NCBI GenBank assembly: GCA_046350455.1
Contig: JAXMAM010000006.1
Coordinates: 1-64,000, forward strand
Direction: 5' to 3'
From: CAZXGD01 sp046350455
GTDB taxonomy: Bacteria; Planctomycetota; Phycisphaerae; Phycisphaerales; SM1A02
Length of the DNA: 64,000 bases
The stretch's first letter is position 1, and each line of letters opens with the position of its first letter. Position numbers and translations under genes: made by a program. Below, piece by piece: positions 35,923 to 42,935 of the stretch. The notes under the pieces were generated by a model. It was not told where the DNA came from. It did not search any database and was given only the letters and a program-made list of their open reading frames with translations.

Positions 35923-38900
35923 GACGCGCTCCCTTTTGCAGGACGGCCTGCTGTGGCGATGGGCTCAAAGACCGCGCGTGCCACGTCTGCGAACACTGCG
36001 CGCCCCACGCCTGGCACAGCGCCCAGATCCACGGTCAGCGGATCCACGCCCCGGAAGAGGATCTGGTCCTCCCGCTCAAGGTCGCCGCGGTGCACTGCCT
36101 CGCGGGCAGAGGCCAGCACATGCTGCAGCGGCACACCGCGTGCCAGCCTGGATGCCGCTGCTGCCGACACTTCTCCAAAGAGCGGCACGCCATGCAGGAG
36201 CGCGGCGCTCCGCAGGGCCACCAGCTTGGCCAACCACGCTCGTCCCCACGCTCCATCCTTGGCGCCCAGCACCATCCGTCCCTTGCTGTCCGTCAGCCCA
36301 GCGGGCGAGCGCAGCATGCCCTCTGGCGCTCCACCCTGGTGCGCAGCCCACGCCGCCTGCAACACCCAGGCTTCCAGCCTGCGCGCTGCGTTCAGATTTC
36401 CGCTCACCACGGCAGAGACTGCGCCAGACACCACCGGAACGCGCCCGGTGAGCACCACGCTCCCTGCGTCCACCCGTACATCCTGCCACTCCACTCCACC
36501 TGGATAGGCGGCGTTCCACAGCGCGGCCAGCTGCTGCGCCACTGCGCCGCCAATCTGCTCGCCCGTGGCACCCAGCGGCAGCTCTGCGTCCTGCGCCATG
36601 CGCAGCAGCACGTCCTGCTGCGCGGCCAGCCCACGCTCCTGCATGGCGCGCAGCACCTGGCTGCGCAGCCCTCCAGCCTGGAGCGCGTCCAGCCCAACCA
36701 GCTCGTGCTCTGGAAGCGCCACCGCCTCTTCCGGCAGGCGGATGTCCCACGCCCGCAAGGTGGTGCGCGCTGGCCTCCGCAAAAACTGCACCAGCTCTGT
36801 CAGCGGAAGCTCCCCCCCAGCCTCTGGTGCGCCGAGTTCCGCCGCCTGGTGTCCGGCCACCTGCAGGAACGCGCCCGTGCTGCCATCGTGCACGCCTGCT
36901 GCCAGCCGGCCTGCAGCGGTTCGCGCGGCGTTGTCAAACCCCACCCGCCCCTGCTGCATGGCCTCCTCGGTCCACGCACCCAGGCTGAACGCGTGCAGCG
37001 GCTGGTGCACCACCGCGCCCTCATCCTCTGGTGCAGCGGCACGCAGCGCATCCAGCAGCTCGGCCACAGCGGTGCTCGTTGCGCGTGCGCGGCCGTCGTT
37101 CGGGTCGCGCGCGCCGTACGTGATCACCACGCGCTCCGCGGCGTTCAGCACGCTCTGCAGGAATAGCGCCTGGTCCTCTGCGCGGCGGTCGCGGTCCCCC
37201 AGGCGCTGCTCGCGGCTCAGCAGATCGAACGACGGCCGCACCATGGGGCGCGGGAAGGCGTCGTCATCCATGCCCAGCATGCACACCACGCGGAACGGCA
37301 CTGCGCGCATGGGCACAAACTGGCAGACAGTCACGCCGCCGCTCAGGAACCCGCGCCCTGGCTGCGCCCGCCCCAGCTGCGCGCTCACCCACACGCGCGC
37401 GGCAGCAAACGACACGTCTGCATCCAGACCAGCTGCCGCGCACGCCTCGTCCATGCCTGAAAGCTGCTGCTGCAGCGCACGCGCCTCGCGCTCGCCCGGC
37501 CCAAACGCGGGTGCCAGCCGCTGCAGCACCGCGCGGAACTCGCGCAGCCACGCTGGCAGCGGCTGCGCGGGCATCGCAGCCAGGTGGCGCAACGCCTGCA
37601 GCAACTCCACAAGCTCAGAAAGCTGCCCCAGCGCATGCTCATCCAGCAAGAACGGCTGCGACGGCAGCAGCCCCGCCCCAGGCACCGGCGCTGTGTCGGT
37701 GGGCGCGGCAGCCAAGCCGGCGTACAGGCGGTCCAGTGCGCGGCCCCAGGTTGCCTCCTCTGTCGGTGGCAGCCCAGCCGCTTGCCGGTGCTCCGCATCC
37801 ATGAAGCGCCGTGCACCAGCGCCCTCAGCCCAGCCCACCAGATCATCTGCAGCCAGACCCTCTGGCACAAAGCGCTCGCGCACTGGCGGCTGGCTCAGCA
37901 GCTCCAGCACGCTGCGCACCCCCATGTCGCTGTCGGCCATGCGCAGCGCAGCCTGCAGCGCAGCGGCCACAGGCGCGCCGTCGCGGTCAGCCACGTCAGC
38001 CACAGTGCAGGGCATGCGCGCCACCGCGCCGTTGGCTGAGGGCGGCGCAGGAATGCCGCGGCCTCCGCGCATCACCGCCTCCACCACTGGCCCAAAGGCT
38101 GCGATGTCCGGCACCAGCACCACGATGTCCTCGTGCTTCAGGCCAGGCAGGTGCTGGAACGCGTCCAGCAGTTCGTCATGCAGCACCTCTGCCTGCCGCA
38201 TGCGCCCCGTGCACGCGTGCACACGCAGCGTGCGATCCACGCCGCCGCCAGACTCTGCCGCCGCATCGTCTGCGCGCCCAAGTGCCAGCGCCTGCACCCG
38301 CGCCAGACGGGAACCCCGCGACGCAGCCAGGACAGCCGGCACGTCCACGCGCTCCACAGGAAGCCCAGACGCCTGACCCTTGGCCACCTGCTCCTGCACC
38401 AGCGCCACGCTCTGCAGGTCGGCCGCACCCAGGCCCGCAGCCAGCAGCGTGGGCGTGCCTGCGCACTCGGTGCCCGGGTCCACCGCATACCAGTGCACGT
38501 GACACACGCGCGCCAGCGCCACAAAAAACTCCACCAGCTGGGGCGGCACGCCAGCCACCGCAAACACGCTCACGCGCTGCACGCCCAGCGCGGCACGGAG
38601 CGCGGCGCCTTGCGCGCTGGCGTGCGCGCTTTCGGGCGCGCTGCCTTGGCCGGTGGCTTGCGCACCCGCATCCAGCGCCGTCAGCACCTCTGTGGCCCGC
38701 CGCACGCGCGGCCAGAAACCCACCAGCTCTGCCAGCGCCGGGTGCGACTCTGCGCGCCGCAGCAGCCGTTGCCACAGCCCGGCCTGCCACTGTTCGTCTG
38801 CGGTGGGCAGCGCCGTTGGCCGGCACGCCGCCCACTGCTCCAGCAGGTCTGCGCGGCACACCAGGTACTGATCCATGACGCCTGCCGCCTGCTGGGCAAA

Positions 38901-39284
38901 CGTCAGCAGCCGCTCGGTGCTCTGCCCCACATACTGCGCCACGCGCACGCCTTCGCGCGCGGCCATCAGGCCAGGAAGCTCTGCGGCCACCGCAAGCTCC
39001 AGCACCTGCTCGTCATCTGCGCTGCGCGCCGCGGGGGTCTCGCCCAGCACGCGCGCAGCCAGCATGCCAGCCGCAGCGCGCGGAAACGGAAACTGCGCCC
39101 CAGCCCACACGCCCAGCACGTCTGCCGCACGCTGGCTCAGCCACCGCTCCATGCCGCGCCCCTGCACCACCACCAGCTCATCCTGCTCTGGCGGCAGCTG
39201 CGCCGCAGGGTCTGTCACCACCTGCACAAAGCGCTCGGCCAGCGCCTGCGTGCTTGCACTGCGGTAGAGGTGGAACCCCGGCAT
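35919..39284 (-). CDS. recC: Exodeoxyribonuclease V gamma subunit RecC
   Basis: 1121 residues, practically the E. coli length (1122). MPGFHLYRSASTQALAERF is the family start, followed by VVQGRGMERWLSQRAA and FPFPRAAAGMLAARV. EDIVVLVPDIAAFGPVVEAV, FQHLPGLKHEDIV and CMLGMDDDAFPR are further RecC landmarks. RecC is an inactive helicase-like scaffold that splits the strands and scans for Chi. It begins 4 bases after the purK stop, so the recCBD genes appear to be transcribed with purEK. The Chi sequence of this organism is not inferable from the window. Confidence 0.95.
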   Translation of the reverse strand: MPGFHLYRSASTQALAERFVQVVTDPAAQLPPEQDELVVVQGRGMERWLSQRAADVLGVWAGAQFPFPRAAAGMLAARVLGETPAARSADDEQVLELAVAAELPGLMAAREGVRVAQYVGQSTERLLTFAQQAAGVMDQYLVCRADLLEQWAACRPTALPTADEQWQAGLWQRLLRRAESHPALAELVGFWPRVRRATEVLTALDAGAQATGQGSAPESAHASAQGAALRAALGVQRVSVFAVAGVPPQLVEFFVALARVCHVHWYAVDPGTECAGTPTLLAAGLGAADLQSVALVQEQVAKGQASGLPVERVDVPAVLAASRGSRLARVQALALGRADDAAAESGGGVDRTLRVHACTGRMRQAEVLHDELLDAFQHLPGLKHEDIVVLVPDIAAFGPVVEAVMRGGRGIPAPPSANGAVARMPCTVADVADRDGAPVAAALQAALRMADSDMGVRSVLELLSQPPVRERFVPEGLAADDLVGWAEGAGARRFMDAEHRQAAGLPPTEEATWGRALDRLYAGLAAAPTDTAPVPGAGLLPSQPFLLDEHALGQLSELVELLQALRHLAAMPAQPLPAWLREFRAVLQRLAPAFGPGEREARALQQQLSGMDEACAAAGLDADVSFAAARVWVSAQLGRAQPGRGFLSGGVTVCQFVPMRAVPFRVVCMLGMDDDAFPRPMVRPSFDLLSREQRLGDRDRRAEDQALFLQSVLNAAERVVITYGARDPNDGRARATSTAVAELLDALRAAAPEDEGAVVHQPLHAFSLGAWTEEAMQQGRVGFDNAARTAAGRLAAGVHDGSTGAFLQVAGHQAAELGAPEAGGELPLTELVQFLRRPARTTLRAWDIRLPEEAVALPEHELVGLDALQAGGLRSQVLRAMQERGLAAQQDVLLRMAQDAELPLGATGEQIGGAVAQQLAALWNAAYPGGVEWQDVRVDAGSVVLTGRVPVVSGAVSAVVSGNLNAARRLEAWVLQAAWAAHQGGAPEGMLRSPAGLTDSKGRMVLGAKDGAWGRAWLAKLVALRSAALLHGVPLFGEVSAAAASRLARGVPLQHVLASAREAVHRGDLEREDQILFRGVDPLTVDLGAVPGVGRAVFADVARAVFEPIATAGRPAKGSAS

Positions 39285-39288
39285 GGCT

Positions 39289-40392
39289 TCACCCCTCCGC
39301 CGCCGGGTCTGCCAGCGCGCACAGCACGCGCATCTGGGCGTCGCGCACCGCGGCCGTGGGTGCGCACACGTTCACATGGCCGATCTTGCGCCCTGCGCGC
39401 GGCGCCTTGCCATACAGATGCACGCACGCACCGGGCACAGCCAGCAGCTCTTCCACGGGCGGCATGCCGCCGATCAAGTTCACCATGCCGCACTCGCCGC
39501 GCGCATCCACCGCGCCCAGCGGCATGCCAGTCACTGCGCGCACGTGGTTCTGGAACTGGCTGGTCACCGCGCCGTCCTGCGTCCAATGCCCGCTGTTGTG
39601 CACGCGCGGCGCCATCTCGTTGGCAATCAATCCACCAGGCGTGACAAAGAACTCCATGGTCAGCACGCCCACATGGTCCAGCGCCTCAAGCGCGCGCGAC
39701 ATGTAGCCATGCGCCGCCGCAGCGAGTGCTGGCGTGGCGCACGGAGCCGGCGCCAGCGTGGTGCGCAGGATGCCCGCGCGGTGCACGTTCTGGCAGAGCG
39801 GATACACCGCCACAGCGCCACTGCGCGCGCGCACTGCCACCGCGCTCACCTCATGGCTGAACTGCACAAACTCCTCGTAGATGCAGGGCGCGCCGCCCAC
39901 AGCCCGCCATGCCTCTGGCGCCTGGTTGGCCGCGCGCACCACAGCCTGTCCCTTGCCGTCGTAGCCCATGCGCCGCGTCTTCAGCACGCCTGGGCAGCCC
40001 ACGGTGCCGCATGCACGCGCCAGCTCCTCTGCGCTGTTCACCGCTGCGTAGCGCTGCACTGGAATGCCGCACAGCGCAAAGAACTCCTTCTCTGCGATGC
40101 GGTCCTGCGCCGTGGCCAAGCTGCGGTTGGATGGCGCCACTGGCACGTGCGCAGCCAGCCACTCCAGCGCACCGGCGGGCACGTTCTCAAACTCCATGGT
40201 TACGGCGTCCACGCTGCGCGCAAGCTGCTCCAGCGCACGCACATCGTCGTACGCACCAGCAATCACGCAGCCCACCGCGCTGGCCGGGCAGTGCGGCTCT
40301 GGATCAAGGAACACAAACGAGTGCCCCAGCGGAATGCCCGCCAGCGCCATCATCCGCCCGAGCTGTCCGCCGCCGACCACGCCGATCCGCAT
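39289..40392 (-). CDS. purK: N5-carboxyaminoimidazole ribonucleotide synthase
   Basis: 367 residues of ATP-grasp type. It opens with RIGVVGGGQLGRMMALAG, the PurK signature. PGVLKTRRMGYDGKGQ (ATP-binding loop), YEEFVQFSHEVSAVAVR, MEFFVTPGGLIANEMAPRVHNSGHWT and CGMVNLIGGMPP all match. It makes N5-CAIR from AIR, bicarbonate and ATP in purine synthesis. The start 46 bases after purE is chosen because the upstream frame only reads Trp/Arg-rich noise. It is followed after 4 bases by recC. Confidence 0.96.
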   Translation of the reverse strand: MRIGVVGGGQLGRMMALAGIPLGHSFVFLDPEPHCPASAVGCVIAGAYDDVRALEQLARSVDAVTMEFENVPAGALEWLAAHVPVAPSNRSLATAQDRIAEKEFFALCGIPVQRYAAVNSAEELARACGTVGCPGVLKTRRMGYDGKGQAVVRAANQAPEAWRAVGGAPCIYEEFVQFSHEVSAVAVRARSGAVAVYPLCQNVHRAGILRTTLAPAPCATPALAAAAHGYMSRALEALDHVGVLTMEFFVTPGGLIANEMAPRVHNSGHWTQDGAVTSQFQNHVRAVTGMPLGAVDARGECGMVNLIGGMPPVEELLAVPGACVHLYGKAPRAGRKIGHVNVCAPTAAVRDAQMRVLCALADPAAEG

Positions 40393-40438
40393 CCGTGCCG
40401 CCTCCAGTGCTGGGTGCTGCTGCGCCTTGCCCGCGCGC

Positions 40439-40933
40439 TCACGCGCCAGGAATGGGATTGTCCAACACCCGCTGCGTCTGCGCTGCGCGGTACTGGTCCA
40501 GCGCCGTGCGAATGGCCGGCCGGTCTGGTGCCAGAATGGCCGCGGCCAGCAGGCCTGCATTGATAGCGCCCGCCTTGCCGATGGCCAGCGTGCCCACTGG
40601 GATGCCAGCTGGCATCTGCAAGATGCTCAACAGGCTGTCCACACCCTTCAGGGCATGGCTCTCCACGGGCACCCCCAGCACAGGCAGCGGGGTCTTGCTG
40701 GCGCACATGCCAGGCAGGTGGGCCGCGCCACCCGCACCCGCCACGATGACCCGTAATCCCCTGCCTGCGGCAGCGCTTGCGTACTCAAAGAGCAGATCTG
40801 GGGTCCGGTGGGCGCTGACCACCCGCTTCTCATAGGGCACGCCCAGCTGCTCCAGGGTGGCTGCAGTGTGCTGCATGGTGTCCCAGTCGCTCTGGGAGCC
40901 CATGATCAGGCCGACAAGAGGCTCGGTCGCCAT
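40439..40933 (-). CDS. purE: N5-carboxyaminoimidazole ribonucleotide mutase
   Basis: 164 residues (E. coli 169). GLIMGSQSDWDTM, EKRVVSAHRTPDLLFEYA, VIVAGAGGAAHLPGMCAS and PLPVLGVPVES are the class I PurE motifs, with the catalytic His in SAHRTP. It converts N5-CAIR to CAIR directly after PurK in the pathway. It is the first gene of the purE-purK-recC-recB-recD run; the upstream region holds the stem-loop cluster described separately, so its promoter should lie between about 40934 and 41100. Confidence 0.96.
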   Translation of the reverse strand: MATEPLVGLIMGSQSDWDTMQHTAATLEQLGVPYEKRVVSAHRTPDLLFEYASAAAGRGLRVIVAGAGGAAHLPGMCASKTPLPVLGVPVESHALKGVDSLLSILQMPAGIPVGTLAIGKAGAINAGLLAAAILAPDRPAIRTALDQYRAAQTQRVLDNPIPGA

Positions 40934-41124
40934 AGGCACTATGCTACGGAGACTTCCGATAAGGCCCCTTTCCTTGGAGTCCCAAAATGCGGAACATGCC
41001 TCCAAATGCGCGCTGGGCGTTTCCCCGGGGGCAGTTTCTACGGCACATTCGGTCCGCACAGGTTGATTGCTGCACCCCGCGGGCATCCCAGTGCGAAGGG
41101 ATCAGGGACATCACGGAACAATCG

Positions 41125-41442
41125 CAGTCTTCTGCCGTAGTGGGTCAGAAGACTGTCTCTGAACCACGCCACGGCCGTCCTCGCATGTCCACTCACGTGC
41201 AGGAGCCGGTATCGGGGCGGAGTTTGCGTCGCCAACAACCCGGCGACGTTGCGAGTTCAGAAAAGGGATCGGACACAGCGTCAGAAACTGTGTCCGGCCA
41301 ACGCGCCTCGGAAACGCGTTGGTTGCTCGAGAAAGGGGGGCGCGGCTCCTGGCGTGGAAGCCGCGCCCCCATCTCGAACACTCGACAGAGTGTTGAACTC
41401 GCTTGATGTGAAGCGGCCCCCGGCTGATGCCAGGGGCCGCTT
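41125..41442. ncRNA. Cluster of seven perfect stem-loops; candidate structured RNA
   Basis: Perfect inverted repeats follow one another: 41125-41155 (10 bp stem CAGTCTTCTG), 41227-41248 (7 bp CGTCGCC), 41271-41295 (8 bp GGACACAG), 41298-41322 (8 bp CCAACGCG), 41335-41370 (12 bp, GGGGGCGCGGCT with AGCCGCGCCCCC), 41377-41394 (7 bp AACACTC) and 41411-41442 (10 bp AAGCGGCCCC). Two neighbouring loops are alike (CGTCAGAAA and CCTCGGAAA, both ending GAAA). The strand cannot be decided from the stems. On the minus strand the 12-bp stem is followed by CTTTTCT, and the outermost hairpin lies about 60 bases after the xer stop and could end that transcript. It does not show tmRNA, RNase P or SRP landmarks. 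Confidence 0.5.
41411..41442 (-). terminator. Hairpin downstream of the xer gene, possible terminator
   Basis: Perfect 10-bp GC-rich stem (AAGCGGCCCC with GGGGCCGCTT) and a 12-base loop, 62 bases after the xer stop. There is no proper T-run on either strand, so termination is only suggested by position. It is also the last member of the stem-loop cluster. Confidence 0.4.
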
Positions 41443-41503
41443 GTCATAGGTGGCTTGTGCGCGCAGAGCGCGCGCGCCACGCGCGTGGCTGGTGACCGCG
41501 GGG

Positions 41504-42499
41504 TCAGCTTGCTTCGGCGCGCGGGTGTGCCTTGTCGTAGCCGTCGCGCATGCGCCCGCTGGTCAGGTGCGTGTACACCTGCGTGCTGCTCAGGCTCTGA
41601 TGGCCCAGCAGTTCCTGCACGCTGCGCAGGTCTGCGCCGTGGTCCAGCAGGTGCGTGGCAAACGAGTGACGAATGGTGTGCGGGCTGATATCCGGGTCCA
41701 GATTGGCCTCGACCAGGTACTTGGCAACCTTGCGGCGCACGCTGCGGCTGCTCAGGCGGCCGCCGTTCTTATTGATGAAGAGCGGCTCGTCAGGATTGGC
41801 CTTCTTGCCGCGGCTGGCGTAGTCGGCATCCACCATCTGCAGGTAGTGCCGCAGCGCCTTCAGCGCGTTGGTGCCCAGTGGCACGCGGCGCTCGCGCCGG
41901 CCCTTGCCGCGGATGATGATCTCCTCGGAGCCCTGCTGCGTGTCGTGCAGGTCCATGCGGTTGATGGCCACTACCTCGCTCACGCGGATGCCCGTGGAGT
42001 ACAGCGTCTCCAGGATGGCCCGGTCGCGGGCTCCCAGGAGCTCGCTGTCGTCTGGTGCGCTCAGCAGGCGCTCGATCTGATCCACGCTGATGGCCTTGGG
42101 CAGCCGCTTGGCCTGCTTGGGGGTGCGGATGAGCACCATGGGATTGGTGGCAGCGATGCCCTTGCGCTCCATCCACTTGTGGAAGCTGCGCAGGGTGGCG
42201 ATCTTGCGGGCCATGGTGGCCGCGGAGTAGTTCTGCTCGCCCAGCTTGGACAGGAACTCGCGGATGAGCTCCACCTCGCACTTCAGGATCTGACCAGTAA
42301 TGGTGTCCGCGCCCTTGCTGTCCATGGCGCGGCGTTCCTTGTCCTGGTCCACCTTGATGCCAGTGCGCTGCTCGATGAACTCCACGAACTGGCGCAGGTC
42401 GAGGCCGTAGCAGCGCCCGGTGTAAGGGCTGAAGTGGCGCTCGTCGGTCAGGTAGTTGAGAAACTGCTGAATGAGTGGAAGTGTGGGCGTTTCAGTCAT
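41504..42499 (-). CDS. xerC: Tyrosine recombinase XerC/XerD
   Basis: 331 residues. The N-terminal SAM-like core-binding domain (FLNYLTDERHFSPYTGRCYGLDL) precedes the catalytic domain with the complete set: Arg172 (TGIRVSE), Lys199 (RGKGRRERR), His274/Arg277 (HTIRHSF), His300 (LLGHQSL) and Tyr309 (TQVYTHL). Xer enzymes resolve chromosome dimers at dif. About 30 residues are inserted in the N-terminal domain relative to E. coli XerC/D (region 50-75). The start at MTETPT is preferred to one 20 codons upstream. XerC versus XerD cannot be decided. Length and motifs fit a housekeeping Xer rather than a phage integrase, although a tRNA gene is nearby. Confidence 0.88.
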   Translation of the reverse strand: MTETPTLPLIQQFLNYLTDERHFSPYTGRCYGLDLRQFVEFIEQRTGIKVDQDKERRAMDSKGADTITGQILKCEVELIREFLSKLGEQNYSAATMARKIATLRSFHKWMERKGIAATNPMVLIRTPKQAKRLPKAISVDQIERLLSAPDDSELLGARDRAILETLYSTGIRVSEVVAINRMDLHDTQQGSEEIIIRGKGRRERRVPLGTNALKALRHYLQMVDADYASRGKKANPDEPLFINKNGGRLSSRSVRRKVAKYLVEANLDPDISPHTIRHSFATHLLDHGADLRSVQELLGHQSLSSTQVYTHLTSGRMRDGYDKAHPRAEAS

Positions 42500-42806
42500 T
42501 GGAGTAAGCCTCCCTATGGCCGCGTGGCGGGCGATGGTCTGCTTCTTTATCGGAGACACCGGGGGGTCTCCTGAAGCCGAACCAGCCCTTCCTCCGCGGC
42601 CTTATTGGTCTGAACATCCGATTCCGGGAACCGGATGTCCACCCTTCGTTACGCACCAGCAGCTCAATCTGTGCGACCGAAAACCTTGCTGCCAAAAATC
42701 GCAACCCAGAGCGCGTCCGGCAAAATGTTATTGGTCACAAAGACGTCCTTTCGGCGGTTCAGGGGGTTTCTGCCTACACTGGTACCCCTTCGGAACCGCC
42801 CCCCAA
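42500..42806. other. Divergent intergenic region between xer and tRNA-Lys
   Basis: 307 bases without a gene. Besides the dyad at 42614-42638 it has a small hairpin with GGAGAC/GTCTCC arms (42552-42571) and a nine-base direct repeat TTATTGGTC at 42602 and 42728. It should hold the promoters of xer and of the tRNA gene, but no clear -35/-10 pair stands out. Confidence 0.5.
42614..42638. promoter_or_regulatory. 25-base near-perfect dyad, possible operator
   Basis: The arms ACATCCG and CGGATGT enclose a second dyad TTCC-G-GGAA, so 22 of 25 bases are palindromic. It lies in the divergent region between xer (start 115 bases away) and tRNA-Lys. Symmetric placement suits a dimeric regulator, but it could also be a short hairpin in the xer leader. 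Confidence 0.4.
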
Positions 42807-42879
42807 GATTGCGTAGCTCAGCTGGTAGAGCAAGCGGCTTTTAACCGCTAGGTCCTGGGTTCGAGTCCCAGCGCAATCA
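42807..42879 (+). tRNA. trnK: tRNA-Lys (anticodon TTT)
   Basis: 73 bases folding as a standard cloverleaf: acceptor arm GATTGCG/CGCAATC, D-arm with AGCTCAGCTGGTAGAGC, anticodon arm AGCGG/CCGCT around loop CTTTTAA with the anticodon TTT at 42840-42842, and T-arm CTGGG-TTCGAGT-CCCAG. The 3' CCA is not encoded. It lies 56 bases before the helicase gene. Confidence 0.97.
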
Positions 42880-42935
42880 CTCGCGCATGGCCAGCGCAAC
42901 AGCGGAACCGCGCCTTGACCCCAGGACACGCACGG

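Larger units (their letters stand above)
40934..41503. other. Gene-free stretch upstream of purE
   Basis: 570 bases between the purE start and the xer stop (both minus strand). The first 190 bases show nothing clear and should contain the purE promoter. The rest is occupied by seven stem-loops (41125-41442). An open frame of 139 codons on the plus strand (40987-41406) spans the hairpins, has no ribosome site and an unusual composition, and is not taken as a gene. Confidence 0.6.

Noticed and set aside
41298..41370. tmRNA, RNase P RNA or 6S RNA in the stem-loop region
   Set aside because: None of the conserved sequences of these RNAs (for example the tRNA-like ends of tmRNA or the GAAAGTCC core of RNase P) was found, and the single long hairpin of 6S RNA is absent.
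40987..41406. 139-codon plus-strand open frame in the purE-xer spacer
   Set aside because: No ribosome site, odd composition, and it runs straight through the stem-loop cluster, which explains the sequence better.
41504..42879. Integrated element: recombinase next to a tRNA gene
   Set aside because: The recombinase has Xer length and motifs, points away from the tRNA, no duplicated tRNA end was seen, and the flanking genes are housekeeping genes.
42915..42935. TTG start for the SNF2 helicase
   Set aside because: The ATG at 42936 has AGGA at a suitable distance and the seven extra residues have no family match.
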